Assembly (NCBI RefSeq): GCF_000981585.1
Contig: NZ_LN831776.1
Coordinates: 945,001 to 1,009,000 of the forward strand
Reading direction: 5' to 3'
Length of the DNA: 64,000 bases
DNA from: Paenibacillus riograndensis SBR5
Lineage (GTDB): Bacteria > Bacillota > Bacilli > Paenibacillales > Paenibacillaceae
Position 1 is the stretch's first letter. The number at the start of each line of letters is the position of its first letter. The notes beneath the pieces were generated by a model. The model was not told the origin of the DNA. It made no database searches and was given only the letters and a program-made list of their open reading frames with translations. Shown piece after piece: positions 1 through 9,193 of this stretch. A program made the position numbers and the translations under genes.

Positions 1-1338
1 TGTAAAGTTTCTAATATGATTGCGGAATATGTCAGTCATGATTCGGATGTTACCAGACAATACAATACAGGGATATTTATGTCCGGTACCAATAATGAGC
101 TTAGAGACAGTACTTTGACCTACAGTTCCGGTAATCTGGTGAGTATAGAGGGAACAGGAAATAAGGTAATTAATAATCTTATTCATGAAGCAAATTATTC
201 GGCAGCGGATATTCCGGCAATCTATCTATTGGGGGCAAACCATCTAATCAGCCATAATACGGTATATAACGCTGGGCGTCATCTGATATTTATGCCTACC
301 CAAAACAGCCGGATCCAATATAATAATCTGTACAATGCAGGAAAGCTGACAAAAGACTGCGGAATACTCTATGAATTTGCGTGGGATGGGCAAGGGACGG
401 TAATTCATCATAATTACATCCATGATAATCTGGCAAAAAATTATTCCGGCACTGGGATCTATCTGGATAACGGCAGCAAGGGCTATATTGTGCATCATAA
501 TGTTGTATGGGGAAACTATACAGGGATTAGATTGAATACACCCAGTAATTTTAACCTGATTTATAACAATACCACCTACAGTAACGGGAATGTAGGATAT
601 TGGGGAAGTAATTTTCAGTCAGATATGTACGGTGACAGAATTTTCAACAATATCTTTACTACAGCCTTTACACTGCCTGGTACTCATATAGAAGGAAATA
701 ATATTACCTCTGAAACCAATCCGTTATTTGTAAATCCCGCAGCATATGATTTCAGGTTGCAGTCTACTTCTCCAGCGATTAATGCAGGGGTTGTAATATC
801 TGGAATCACGAATGATTATGCGGGTGCGGCACCGGATCTTGGAGCATATGAGTTTGGTAGAACGGTCTGGACTGCCGGGCATAATTTTTCTTCACCTCCG
901 GCCCCGGTTTTTGAGAGTGTCAGCTTACTTTATGTTAATAACGTAAGGCAATCTGATTTCGAGAAAGGGATAATCTCACCATGGGCAGGAACATATTCAG
1001 ATACTGCTGCAAGTGTATCGGAACCAAGAAGCGGCTCTAAGAGTGTCAGATTGGGACCCGGAGAAGATGGTATCGAGCAGGTACTTACGGGGCTAAGCCC
1101 TAATACCAGCTATATGTATACCGCCTGGGTTAAAGCAGACATAGGAGAGAAGATTCAGATCGGCGTTAAAGGCTTTGAAGGAAAGGATGCATCTGCAACA
1201 TCTGACAGTACATCCTGGACAATGGTAAAGATCCCTTTTACAACCGGAGCAGGCGCTACCAGGGCAACAGTGTATGCTTATAAGAAGCCCGGTACAGCAT
1301 ATGTTTATGTGGATGATTTTGGGGTAGTTGAGCAATAA
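1..1338 (+). CDS. Right-handed parallel beta-helix protein with C-terminal carbohydrate-binding-like domain (5' end missing)
   Basis: The reading frame is already open at base 1, so the N-terminus and any signal peptide lie outside the window; the first internal ATG is at base 16. Residues up to about 240 are short repeats rich in N, I and G (IHEANYS, NTVYNAG, NNLYNAG, NYIHDN, NNTTYSN), the pattern of parallel beta-helix rungs found in polysaccharide lyases and glycosidases. A 'DLGAYEFG' segment, common at the end of such helices, follows. The last 130 residues contain DFE, RSGSKSVRL, YMYTAWVKA and a terminal YVYVDDFGVVE, which fits a CBM4/9-like jelly-roll sandwich. Role inferred: extracellular polysaccharide binding or cleavage; substrate unknown. 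It converges on the hydrolase gene that follows with about 45 bases between stops. Confidence 0.8.
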   Translation, partial: CKVSNMIAEYVSHDSDVTRQYNTGIFMSGTNNELRDSTLTYSSGNLVSIEGTGNKVINNLIHEANYSAADIPAIYLLGANHLISHNTVYNAGRHLIFMPTQNSRIQYNNLYNAGKLTKDCGILYEFAWDGQGTVIHHNYIHDNLAKNYSGTGIYLDNGSKGYIVHHNVVWGNYTGIRLNTPSNFNLIYNNTTYSNGNVGYWGSNFQSDMYGDRIFNNIFTTAFTLPGTHIEGNNITSETNPLFVNPAAYDFRLQSTSPAINAGVVISGITNDYAGAAPDLGAYEFGRTVWTAGHNFSSPPAPVFESVSLLYVNNVRQSDFEKGIISPWAGTYSDTAASVSEPRSGSKSVRLGPGEDGIEQVLTGLSPNTSYMYTAWVKADIGEKIQIGVKGFEGKDASATSDSTSWTMVKIPFTTGAGATRATVYAYKKPGTAYVYVDDFGVVEQ

Positions 1339-1383
1339 ACTCCTATACCTGACTTAAGTGCATCCTGCATGCGGAGCAGATAC

Positions 1384-2697
1384 TCAATACGTCGCTTTTG
1401 GAGCAAACTGACCTTTATTCTTTAGAGCATAGTCAAAAAAACGAAGGATAAGTTCATTTTGAGTTTCAATCGCGTAATATGTATCGATATCTGCTTTTCC
1501 GCCTTGCAACAGGTTTGCCAATATGGGCGAGAATAAAGGTAGATCGGTTAAACTTAAATGTTTTGCGCCTTTAAAATGAACGTTGTAGGCACCTTTAAAA
1601 TTTATATTCGAAATTCTATTCGCGATATACGGAAGATACGAAGAATTGCTGTCGAGCTGTATCCACACATCATCCGAATAAACATTAAGAAGCGGGATGG
1701 TGTAAGCTTCGGATTTTGCAGTTAATTCGTTCGTAACTTTATCATACACAAGCTCGCTATAGAATGGAGCATCTATATTTACTACGGCGTCAATGTCATC
1801 GCGTTTTCTGCTCAGGGCTACGCTTGCTGAACCCCCCATAGAATGGCCGAACACGCCTATTTTCTGTGTATTGATGCGTTCATATACAGAATCTTTTTTT
1901 TGCTCGGCTTGTTCCAGGATCGTATCCATGACAAAATCCATATCATCCGTTCGCAATTTCATCCATTTTTGATTAAGTTCGAAAAACTTACCAAGCGGAT
2001 AAACCCCTTTTATATTTGCATTGCTGAAATCTTGCAAGTACCCGGGATTAACTGTCACGACCTTTCCATCCTCGGAAACGGTATAAAAAGAATGATAGGG
2101 ATGGTCAATCGAAACGACGACATAACCGTGGCTCGCAAGTTCTGTAAAGGTAGAAGTGTTGCTGGTTTTAATACCAAATGCTCCATGGGAGAACACAAGC
2201 AAAGGATAGGTTCCGTCTGCCTGTTCAGGATACCAAAATTCCACGTTAACAAACCGTTTGTCATCCTGATCCGTAAATTCTTCGATACGATTTTTGTCCG
2301 TATAGGTGTAAGTGGCGGTGGCCACTGGATACGGACCTGTCACTTGCGGCAGCCTATGCTGTGGAAAAAGTAAAACAGGAACAAGGGTAACGACTACGGT
2401 CAATGATAAGAAAAGGGATTTCCATACCGCAGAAAAAGCTTTGTAACGCGGAGTGTGTGTTTGTTTGCGCAGGAGTGCAATCATTTCCTTGAACGCTAAT
2501 ATAAAGAGCAAGCCTGCAAACAGCCCCCAAGTGTACTCCCATACGACAACTTTCCCCAAGATCAGCATCATAAATCCTACAAACATTGTGATTCTCGCCC
2601 AACTCTTTATCTTGTTGCGGCTTTGCTTGGTTACAATGGAATAAACGGCAATTGCCAGCTCGAAGACTAACGTAACAACAAGGATTAAAATCTCCAT
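1384..2697 (-). CDS. Membrane-anchored alpha/beta hydrolase (dienelactone hydrolase / PAF-acetylhydrolase-like)
   Basis: 437 residues. The first ~125 form three or four hydrophobic helices (EILILVVTLVFELAIAVYSI; ITMFVGFMMLILGKVVV; LFAGLLFILAF; LFLSLTVVVTLVPVLLF). The catalytic part follows: FSHGAFG oxyanion region, nucleophile elbow GHSMGGS, and a late histidine in GAKHLSL; the acid is probably the D of VYSDD or NIDAPF. The N-terminal membrane block plus soluble esterase domain is seen in Firmicute proteins annotated as platelet-activating-factor acetylhydrolase or chlorophyllase-like. The substrate cannot be told. The ATG is preceded by a GAGGAGGAG ribosome binding site. It is the last gene on this strand before the convergent beta-helix gene. 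Confidence 0.8.
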   Translation of the reverse strand: MEILILVVTLVFELAIAVYSIVTKQSRNKIKSWARITMFVGFMMLILGKVVVWEYTWGLFAGLLFILAFKEMIALLRKQTHTPRYKAFSAVWKSLFLSLTVVVTLVPVLLFPQHRLPQVTGPYPVATATYTYTDKNRIEEFTDQDDKRFVNVEFWYPEQADGTYPLLVFSHGAFGIKTSNTSTFTELASHGYVVVSIDHPYHSFYTVSEDGKVVTVNPGYLQDFSNANIKGVYPLGKFFELNQKWMKLRTDDMDFVMDTILEQAEQKKDSVYERINTQKIGVFGHSMGGSASVALSRKRDDIDAVVNIDAPFYSELVYDKVTNELTAKSEAYTIPLLNVYSDDVWIQLDSNSSYLPYIANRISNINFKGAYNVHFKGAKHLSLTDLPLFSPILANLLQGGKADIDTYYAIETQNELILRFFDYALKNKGQFAPKATY

Positions 2698-2875
2698 AAG
2701 ACTTCTCTGCTCCTCCTCCAGTTTTTTATGAATTCATCATAATAAATGGAAGAGCAGGTGTATACGCATAAACGATAAGCTGTAGCTGAGAGCCAATAAG
2801 TTGTAAAAAACAACGGAAAGATGTGTACTTACGCTGCGAATACGGCTTTATTGGGGAGCGGTTTGTGTATATCTT

Positions 2876-3304
2876 CTAAACCTCGTTTTTAAATGTTTTT
2901 AGTCTTTCATTGATCTTTTGAGCTTCCTTTTTGTCATTCTTATACGTCAGCAGGCGAACGATAGCATATACTGTGGCAATTTGCAAAGCAAATAATAGTA
3001 TACCGAAAGTGCCGTATACGAGATTCAATAGGACAGCCAGAGAAATTAATAGGACTTCCAGAAAAAGGAAATGTAGAATCACCCGGAGGCGCATTTTATT
3101 CTCGCTAATCGCATGCGGCGTATATAAAATGATTCCGGTCAAAGCACCCAAAAAAGAGAAAGCCATAATTGTAAAAATCGTCTTTAATTCGAAACTCGCA
3201 TCAGGAGCATAGATTTGCCGCAAAACAGTGATGATTATAATGATGGAGGCAAATATAATTAAGAAATCTCTAATTATTTCTTTTATGAGTTCGGAATGCT
3301 TCAT
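2876..3304 (-). CDS. DUF3021-family four-helix membrane protein
   Basis: 142 residues from the internal ATG (MKHSEL), chosen because a G-rich ribosome binding site lies just upstream; a longer in-frame start would overlap the preceding gene. It has four hydrophobic segments (FLIIFASIIIIITVL; TIFTIMAFSFLGALTGIIL; LHFLFLEVLLISLAVLLNL; GILLFALQIATVYAIVRLL) and a charged, lysine-rich C-terminus (KNDKKEAQKINERLK). The layout and position directly downstream of a LytTR DNA-binding gene are the hallmark of DUF3021 proteins, which accompany LytTR regulators and are thought to modulate them or to take part in autoregulation. No enzymatic motif is visible. Confidence 0.8.
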   Translation of the reverse strand: MKHSELIKEIIRDFLIIFASIIIIITVLRQIYAPDASFELKTIFTIMAFSFLGALTGIILYTPHAISENKMRLRVILHFLFLEVLLISLAVLLNLVYGTFGILLFALQIATVYAIVRLLTYKNDKKEAQKINERLKTFKNEV

Positions 3305-3317
3305 ATAGGCCCCCCCT

Positions 3318-3755
3318 TTATAATCCAAGCATATGTTTAAGCATCGGCACATACTGCCGTGATATGACTATCTTTTCCCCATTATCCAATAATGCTTGAA
3401 AACGGCCGCTGATCGACGGATGAATACTGGCAATCTTAGCTATATTTAGAATGGTCGATTTGGAGGCGCGAAAACAATGCTTCTCTTTGCAAAGTTCCTC
3501 CAGTTCATAAAGCTTTTGTTTGACTTCATGAACGTTGTTCTTACCATACGCAAACACTTTTCCGTCAACAGCTTCAAAATAATAAATATCACTAAGTTTG
3601 ATGCGGCTGATCCTATCCTCATGATAACCAAGTATAATGAGCGTTTCGGTTTTTATTTTATTAACGAGCTCATGTATTTCTTCGTCTACTTGGTGACACC
3701 TGATGCGGATCTCCTCTTCTTCTGTATGGTCTATTACTTCGATGGAAATTTTGAT
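3318..3755 (-). CDS. LytTR-domain DNA-binding regulator, apparently with an ATC (non-ATG) start
   Basis: About 145 residues. The C-terminal half (ISRIKLSDIYYFEAVDGKVF, then FRASKSTILN and the ending VPMLKHMLGL) matches the LytTR DNA-binding domain; the N-terminal half is the short charged segment of stand-alone LytTR proteins (IEVIDHTEEEIRIRCHQVD, EIHELVNKI). No ATG precedes this conserved N-terminus. The codon where family members start is ATC, followed by AAAATTTCC and preceded at normal spacing by GAGGGTG. Either a rare ATC start is used, or translation begins at an internal GTG at base 3557 giving a truncated 79-residue protein, or the ATG was lost by mutation. The 13-base gap to the DUF3021 gene indicates one operon. 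Confidence 0.7.
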   Translation of the reverse strand: MKISIEVIDHTEEEEIRIRCHQVDEEIHELVNKIKTETLIILGYHEDRISRIKLSDIYYFEAVDGKVFAYGKNNVHEVKQKLYELEELCKEKHCFRASKSTILNIAKIASIHPSISGRFQALLDNGEKIVISRQYVPMLKHMLGL

Positions 3756-4087
3756 AGAATCACCCTCGGAAATTCGAATTAAAACTTGTTAACTTTTATA
3801 ATACGTAAATCATACAATGAAAAGGCGTAAGCTTCTACTTTGAGCAACTCAATTCCATACAAAAAAGGACTGTCCCAAGTCATAGTTATAGCTTTTGGAA
3901 CAGCCGTATATAACGTGAACGAACATGCACAAGGGGGAGTAGTAATCCTGTCGTCGTTTACATTACTTGGAGATGAGTAGGGTAACCATATGAAAAATCG
4001 GCCTTGTTCGCATTGTATACGAAGAGGCCGATTTTTGTTCTTCTTCAGTTTGACCGAATCATTTCGGTAATCCGTTTATAGATTTAC
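3756..4087. other. Intergenic region between the LytTR operon and padC
   Basis: It contains the presumed promoter of the LytTR/DUF3021 operon, read leftward, and a strong palindromic terminator annotated separately. I see no open frame or RNA gene otherwise. Confidence 0.5.
3993..4036. terminator. Bidirectional palindromic terminator downstream of padC
   Basis: Perfect inverted arms AAAAATCGGCCT and AGGCCGATTTTT surround a ~20-base loop. On the minus strand it lies about 50 bases after the padC stop, so it most likely ends that transcript; A/T tracts on both sides allow action in either direction. Confidence 0.75.
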
Positions 4088-4594
4088 TTATTTCAATTTT
4101 CCTGCACGGATGTCGTCTGTCATCCCTTTATAAGGCGCTTTGGAAATTAGTTCTTGATTGTCAATACCGGCGTTTTCCAAAAATGTGATATCAGCAAATT
4201 CAGGGACAACATATTTTGGATAAGTTTCATATTTTTCGCGCGATTCTTTCATTAATTCAAGATAATCATTTTGATAACAAACCGTAATTTCCGGATGTTC
4301 ATGAACCCACTTTGGGAAAAAAATAACACCGTGCATTCGTTTTTCATTTGGCATAAAGTTCAAGGCAACGTCCGTTCCTGTCGGCTCGGTCCATGATACT
4401 TTATAAACGCCTTCTGTTAGTTTTACAATATCAACTTCCTGGTCGCGCACCCAGCGGCCCGCAACCATGCCGCTATGGATACGATAATCAATGGTATGGT
4501 CATTCTTGATGTAGATTTCGTATTCCCAACCAATTTCATAAGTATAAATCATATGGCTTCCTACAAAGTCTTTTAAAGCTTCTTTCGTTTTCAT
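4088..4594 (-). CDS. padC: Phenolic acid decarboxylase
   Basis: 168 residues. It matches the Bacillus PadC family almost word for word in the core ([65 protein letters not shown]). The family decarboxylates p-coumaric, ferulic and caffeic acids to vinyl phenols in the cytoplasm without a cofactor, as a detoxification of plant lignin acids. The tyrosine pair in the IYTYE region, the arginine of AGRWV and the glutamate of WTEPTG correspond to the family's active-site cluster. The N-terminus is several residues longer than in B. subtilis. The ATG has an AAGGAGA site. It follows the NmrA-like gene by 41 bases on the same strand, so the two are probably cotranscribed. Confidence 0.95.
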   Translation of the reverse strand: MKTKEALKDFVGSHMIYTYEIGWEYEIYIKNDHTIDYRIHSGMVAGRWVRDQEVDIVKLTEGVYKVSWTEPTGTDVALNFMPNEKRMHGVIFFPKWVHEHPEITVCYQNDYLELMKESREKYETYPKYVVPEFADITFLENAGIDNQELISKAPYKGMTDDIRAGKLK

Positions 4595-4636
4595 ATGGGT
4601 TTCTCCTTATTTAAATAATTATCTGCTTGAACGGTT

Positions 4637-5596
4637 TTATTTCATATCCCGCCAGTTTTGGATATTGTTCTCCCAAATATATTTATATTTTCCGATAATA
4701 TCTCTTGCTGTTTTTGGCTTTTGTCCAGTCAAAGCTTCAATGGCATCGGACTGAACGTTTAAAAGCCCTTCTTTAATGCTGGCATCGGTGGTAACGAGAT
4801 CATCGCCGCAGAATGGAACAGGCGAGCAGGAGAAATCTCCGGTAATTTCTCTGGGAATGTGCATTTTTTCCAGGTGTTCGTAATATTGCTCCGCATTCAC
4901 AGGAGTATACTCCAGGTCTCTACCGGAAACTTCTTTAATGAGGTTGCACAGATCCCTTACGGAAACAGACTCTGATCCTACGATATTATAAGCCTCGTTA
5001 TCTTTGCCTTTTCCGAGTAGGGCTGCGGCTGCGGCCCTTGCGCAATCATCTTTGTGAACTAAAGTAGCCCGGCCTTCGCCGGCAGTGGTTAACCATTTAT
5101 TGTTGGACATTAGTGCCAACATCGTATACATGGTCAGATAGTTTTCTAAATACAAGTTATTTCTCATTGCATTGTAGGTAACACCTGTTGACTTTAAGTA
5201 GTTTTCAGTTGCTGTATGGTCTGGAGTTACAAAAACGTGAGCGTAATTAGGATCTGTCGCACCGATGAATGAACTATACGTGATGTGAGAGATTCCTGCT
5301 TTGATTGCCGTATCAATTGCATTTTTGTGTTGCTGGACTCTTCTGCCTACTTCAAGGCCAGAGACAATATAGATACGATCACCATCTTTGAAAGCCCGTT
5401 CCATGGATGGAATGTCATCATAATTGATTTCAAAGATTGTGACTCCCGCATTTTCCCAACGTTGAACCGTATCTTTGGGAATTCTGTCTTTCTTCATGCA
5501 TGTGAAGGTTAAATTGCGACCATCTACTTCTGCGAGAACCGTTTCCGCCACACGGCTTGCCAGTTGACCGTCTACGCCTGTTACAATATAACGCAT
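4637..5596 (-). CDS. NmrA-type NAD(P)-binding oxidoreductase
   Basis: 319 residues from the ATG of MRYIVTGVDGQLASRV, preceded by an AGAGGGATT ribosome binding site; an earlier in-frame ATG would add 11 unlikely residues. The N-terminus carries a Rossmann dinucleotide motif (TGVDGQLA, a variant of GxxGxxG), followed by the YSSF and NNLYLENYL segments typical of NmrA/quinone oxidoreductase 2-like atypical short-chain dehydrogenases. The usual YxxxK catalytic pair is not obvious. Pairing with padC and a divergent LysR gene suggests a role in handling phenolic or quinone compounds; that is an inference from context only. Confidence 0.8.
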   Translation of the reverse strand: MRYIVTGVDGQLASRVAETVLAEVDGRNLTFTCMKKDRIPKDTVQRWENAGVTIFEINYDDIPSMERAFKDGDRIYIVSGLEVGRRVQQHKNAIDTAIKAGISHITYSSFIGATDPNYAHVFVTPDHTATENYLKSTGVTYNAMRNNLYLENYLTMYTMLALMSNNKWLTTAGEGRATLVHKDDCARAAAAALLGKGKDNEAYNIVGSESVSVRDLCNLIKEVSGRDLEYTPVNAEQYYEHLEKMHIPREITGDFSCSPVPFCGDDLVTTDASIKEGLLNVQSDAIEALTGQKPKTARDIIGKYKYIWENNIQNWRDMK

Positions 5597-5719
5597 GTTT
5601 AATCCCTCTTTTCTAGTGATAACTTTCACAAGGAAAGAATAGCATACGTTGACATTAGAGTGAAATTACCCTATGTTATGATTTATAAAAAGGATTTATT
5701 AATAAAAAGGATGTTTCAA
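5597..5719. promoter_or_regulatory. Divergent promoter region between NmrA/padC operon and LysR gene
   Basis: A 123-base AT-rich gap separates two divergent start codons. This is the usual site for LysR-type regulator binding, with autoregulation plus control of the facing operon. I did not identify a convincing T-N11-A box, so the operator itself is not placed. Confidence 0.5.
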
Positions 5720-6601
5720 ATGAATATTCAGCAATTAAAGTGCTTTGTTTCTCTTGCTGAGACACTGAATTTTTCGAAAACGGCTGAGAAATTAAATTTG
5801 ACACAACCTGCTGTAAGCCACAACATAAAAAGTTTAGAAAATGAGCTGGGAATCCTTTTATTTGTCCGCAACAAAAGGACTGTTAATTTGACTTTAGCCG
5901 GCAAAAGCTTTTACGAAGATATGGAAGGGCTTCTATTCAGATTAGACCAATCCATTAAGAAAGCAAAACGGCTCTCGGAAAAATATGAAAGCACTTTGGT
6001 TATCGGATACACAGAGACTGTTTTTGAGAAGAAAGTTTTGCCGGACATGATTAGGCGATTTAAGGAAAAATACCCGCAGATTCAAATTCAGTTGAAAAAG
6101 TCTAATTTGACTAGAGAGAAGGAAGATTTATTAAACCAAAAGTTTGATATCATATTTACTTCGGAAGATAATTTGGGAAAGGACATTGATTTTTGTTTTT
6201 ATCCGGTACTTCAAGGGTCCTATGTTTGTGTACTGCCCAAAAATCATCCTTTCGCGAATGAAAGTGAGCTGGACATCGAACAATTAAATCATCAATCGAT
6301 CATTTTATTTGACGAACACCAATCCCCCCCAACCCTAAAAAAGATGAACAGGAAAATTATTGAGAATTGTCCCGATTCCATTTATACCTATGGAGATACC
6401 ATTAATACAGTACATACCATGATAAAAAGTGATCTTGGCGTTTCGGTTCTGCCGGACTTTGTGATTGGAGAGGATAGCGAGATCGCCAGTGTTCCTTTAA
6501 GCTATACTGAAGAAGTGGTTTACGGTCTTGCTTGCCTTAGAAGCGAAGTGCGCTTAGAAGTAAAACGCTGGATTTCAACTATAAAAGAGTTACTCACTTA
6601 A
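5720..6601 (+). CDS. LysR-family transcriptional regulator
   Basis: 293 residues from MNIQQLKCFVSLAE, chosen because the helix-turn-helix of LysR proteins normally begins within a few residues of the start and AAGGATG precedes it; a longer in-frame start exists. The DNA-binding helices read AETLNFSKTAEKLNLTQPAVSHNIKSLE, here summarised by the motif LTQPAVSH. A substrate-binding domain follows (LVIGYTETVFEKKVLPDMI, FDIIFTSED, SVLPDF). It is divergent from the NmrA/padC pair and is the most likely regulator of it; the effector is probably a phenolic acid, by inference. It ends seven bases before the convergent FtsX gene, leaving no room for a terminator. Confidence 0.9.
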   Translation: MNIQQLKCFVSLAETLNFSKTAEKLNLTQPAVSHNIKSLENELGILLFVRNKRTVNLTLAGKSFYEDMEGLLFRLDQSIKKAKRLSEKYESTLVIGYTETVFEKKVLPDMIRRFKEKYPQIQIQLKKSNLTREKEDLLNQKFDIIFTSEDNLGKDIDFCFYPVLQGSYVCVLPKNHPFANESELDIEQLNHQSIILFDEHQSPPTLKKMNRKIIENCPDSIYTYGDTINTVHTMIKSDLGVSVLPDFVIGEDSEIASVPLSYTEEVVYGLACLRSEVRLEVKRWISTIKELLT

Positions 6602-6607
6602 ACCAAA

Positions 6608-9193
6608 TCAAGTCATATCATCCCGAAGCGCGTCAATAATATTTTCTCTTTTTATCTTGCTAATGGCATACAGCATTGTAATGAACACCACAAAGAACAC
6701 GCTGAACACGCTGATTCCGATGCTGCCCCACGGGAACACAAAAGCGATATTGTCCGCCCCGCCGCCCATCACTTTGTAAATCAGCCAAGCAGAGATTGCC
6801 GCTATGGGAAGCCCGAAGATTAGCGCCCTCATGCCATAAAAGGCACACTCGAAATTCATCATCTTTTGGAAATCGCGTTCAGACATCCCCACAGAGCGGA
6901 GCATGGCAAGCTCCCGCCGGCGCAGCTTGATATTGGTGGAAATGGTGTTGAACACATTGGCAACCGTAATCAGCGAAATCATAATGATAAAAGTATAAGC
7001 GAACACGTTGGCAATGAATATCATATTGCGGTTCTCATCAAGCACTTTAGAAAAATTGTACAGGGTATAATTGGATTTAATTCCCGCACCCTTAATCATC
7101 GCTTCCATTTTAGCCGTCGACTGTATGGGAGTCTTTGACCGAAAGGTCAAGGCCTTAATAGCCACATGGGTATCGGAGGTTTCAAACTTCTCTTTGATTG
7201 AATAAGGGACCATCACCTTAAAAATGAACGGATTCTTCACCTTGGAGTCTTCTGGGATCGAAGGTCCATCAGGTGGCACGGTATTGACAAACTTAATACT
7301 TACGTTTCGCTCCTGTTCCATCTTCGGCTTGCCATTTGTTTCGGGAGCGATGGTAAAATTCATGGAAGAACTCTTGAACAGATCACTAATATTCGCAACC
7401 TCTTCCTCCCGATTATCTTTCATGTGGTTTTTCATTTTTGCAACGGCGATCATTTTCGCATTTTGACCGGTATATTCCTCTTCCGGCAAGTTCAAGCTTT
7501 TGATAATGTTCAGATAGGCGCTGTCATCAAGAAACTGAATTTCCATTGGCAGATTAACCGTTTCATCCGGCGAATGTGAACCCGCGTATTTCCAGTAATC
7601 GTCTGAAAGATCGCTTGCTTTGGCAACGCATGAATACTTCATAAGCGCTTGATACGAGCTTTCGTAAACACCATCGGCGGTTTTTAGCTTGTCATAAAGC
7701 GGCAGCATTTCGCTATCGTTCATGTCCTGTGTGGACATAATGATGTCAAATGTAGTATACACTACTGCCCGCTCCGACCATTGCTTCAAATCCGTTACAA
7801 AAGCACTGGTGGATATAAACAGTACTACGCTTAAAACAAGGGACAGCACAATGCTGCGATAGCGTTTCTTGTTTCTTTTAAAATTCTTTAGCGCAAGGGT
7901 TCCCTCTAAACCGTAAATACGCTGCGCCAGTTTTGACGTTTTCACGGCTTTGGATTCAACTTTGACCTCGTTCGTCTGACGAATAATCTCCATAACGGGA
8001 GTACTTGCGGCCTTTCGGGCCGGAATATAGGCCGAAATCAGAATGGTAACGATGCTAACCGCAGCCGCAGCAACAATTACGGGAATGGACACTGACAATG
8101 TTAAAGGTACGTTGGTGTAGAGAATGTTCTCAAAATTCCTGGCGACAACGGAAATCACAAGCCTGATACTGCCTATGCCGGCAATAACGCCAATCGGTAT
8201 GCCGGCCGCACCAATGCAAAGTCCCTCAAACAGCACCGAATTTCGCAGCTGCCTCGCTGTGGCTCCCACCGACGAGAGAATCCCGAACTGGTGTGTGCGC
8301 TCGTTCAGCGATATGTTGAACGAATTATAAATCAGAAAAATCGAGCCGATCATGATCAAGGCAACCAAAATGCCGCCAACCGAGTACAGAAGCGTGTTGA
8401 ATATATTATCGCCCGAAAGACCCATGAAGCGCAGCACATTATCGTTAAAGACGTAAGCCCCGGTTCCGGCTGTGCTGCTTGCGTAAGCGTGAACACCACG
8501 CGGGTTTTTAAGCGTGACAAATAGGTTTAAGCTGTCCGCTGTGTCCCCGGCATCTGCTTTCGTTATCAAGGTATATCCCGGCGCGGAAGGTTCCTCAAAA
8601 CCGGGTAAATAGTAGATACCGACAACATTGTAGGTTCTCTTGGCTTTTGGCACAAGAGTTTCTTTCCCGGAAATGTAAGGGTCGTGTTGACCGAGATTCT
8701 TGTTGCCATTCATACGGTTTCCTACAGCAAGTGAAAGCGTGTCACCCTCCGCGAAATTAACGCCGCTGTTTACTTCGGCGCTCATCGGAACAAGAATCTC
8801 CCCGCTGTTTTCAGGCAGCCTGCCGGACATCAGGTTGATGGGCAAGGTGTCAAAGGCTTTCTTGCTAAATCCGGCCATAAAAAGGTACGGCTTTTTGGGG
8901 TTTTTCCCGCCGTCAAGTTTTGCGTAGCCGATATTTTCAACTGTTGCGGAGTTTGCAACTCCCTTGTCGAGAGCTCGTTCCTGTGTGAAAGAGGAATCAA
9001 CGTTCACAAACTCGACGTGCCAACCGCCGTATTTCTGGGCCGCGCCGTTTGCCATATAGTTCAGCAGGGAAACGCCAAAGGTGGCTACGCCTGTGATCAT
9101 GGCGGCGGACAGAACAACTCCGATAATCGTGACAATCGTTCGGGTACGGCTTTTTTTCATGCTTTGCAGGGTGACCTTGTTAAAAATGTTCAT
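6608..9193 (-). CDS. FtsX/MacB-type ABC transporter permease, two-repeat
   Basis: 861 residues. The N-terminal part begins with a cytoplasmic stretch and TM1 (TIVTIIGVVLSAAMITGVATFGVSLL), then a large extracytoplasmic region like the MacB periplasmic core domain, then an FtsX domain (ALIMIGSIFLIYNSFNISLNERTHQFGILSSVGAT and following helices). A second copy begins with RSIVLSLVLSVVLFISTSAF and ends with another FtsX domain (RRRELAMLRSVGMSERDF). FtsX permeases of this kind work with LolD-like ATPases in lipid, peptide or antibiotic handling at the membrane rather than classical import. Its start overlaps the ATPase stop by four bases. With the downstream-read kinase/regulator pair it resembles antimicrobial-peptide response cassettes; it is longer than the ~650-residue BceB type. 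Confidence 0.88.
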   Translation of the reverse strand: MNIFNKVTLQSMKKSRTRTIVTIIGVVLSAAMITGVATFGVSLLNYMANGAAQKYGGWHVEFVNVDSSFTQERALDKGVANSATVENIGYAKLDGGKNPKKPYLFMAGFSKKAFDTLPINLMSGRLPENSGEILVPMSAEVNSGVNFAEGDTLSLAVGNRMNGNKNLGQHDPYISGKETLVPKAKRTYNVVGIYYLPGFEEPSAPGYTLITKADAGDTADSLNLFVTLKNPRGVHAYASSTAGTGAYVFNDNVLRFMGLSGDNIFNTLLYSVGGILVALIMIGSIFLIYNSFNISLNERTHQFGILSSVGATARQLRNSVLFEGLCIGAAGIPIGVIAGIGSIRLVISVVARNFENILYTNVPLTLSVSIPVIVAAAAVSIVTILISAYIPARKAASTPVMEIIRQTNEVKVESKAVKTSKLAQRIYGLEGTLALKNFKRNKKRYRSIVLSLVLSVVLFISTSAFVTDLKQWSERAVVYTTFDIIMSTQDMNDSEMLPLYDKLKTADGVYESSYQALMKYSCVAKASDLSDDYWKYAGSHSPDETVNLPMEIQFLDDSAYLNIIKSLNLPEEEYTGQNAKMIAVAKMKNHMKDNREEEVANISDLFKSSSMNFTIAPETNGKPKMEQERNVSIKFVNTVPPDGPSIPEDSKVKNPFIFKVMVPYSIKEKFETSDTHVAIKALTFRSKTPIQSTAKMEAMIKGAGIKSNYTLYNFSKVLDENRNMIFIANVFAYTFIIMISLITVANVFNTISTNIKLRRRELAMLRSVGMSERDFQKMMNFECAFYGMRALIFGLPIAAISAWLIYKVMGGGADNIAFVFPWGSIGISVFSVFFVVFITMLYAISKIKRENIIDALRDDMT

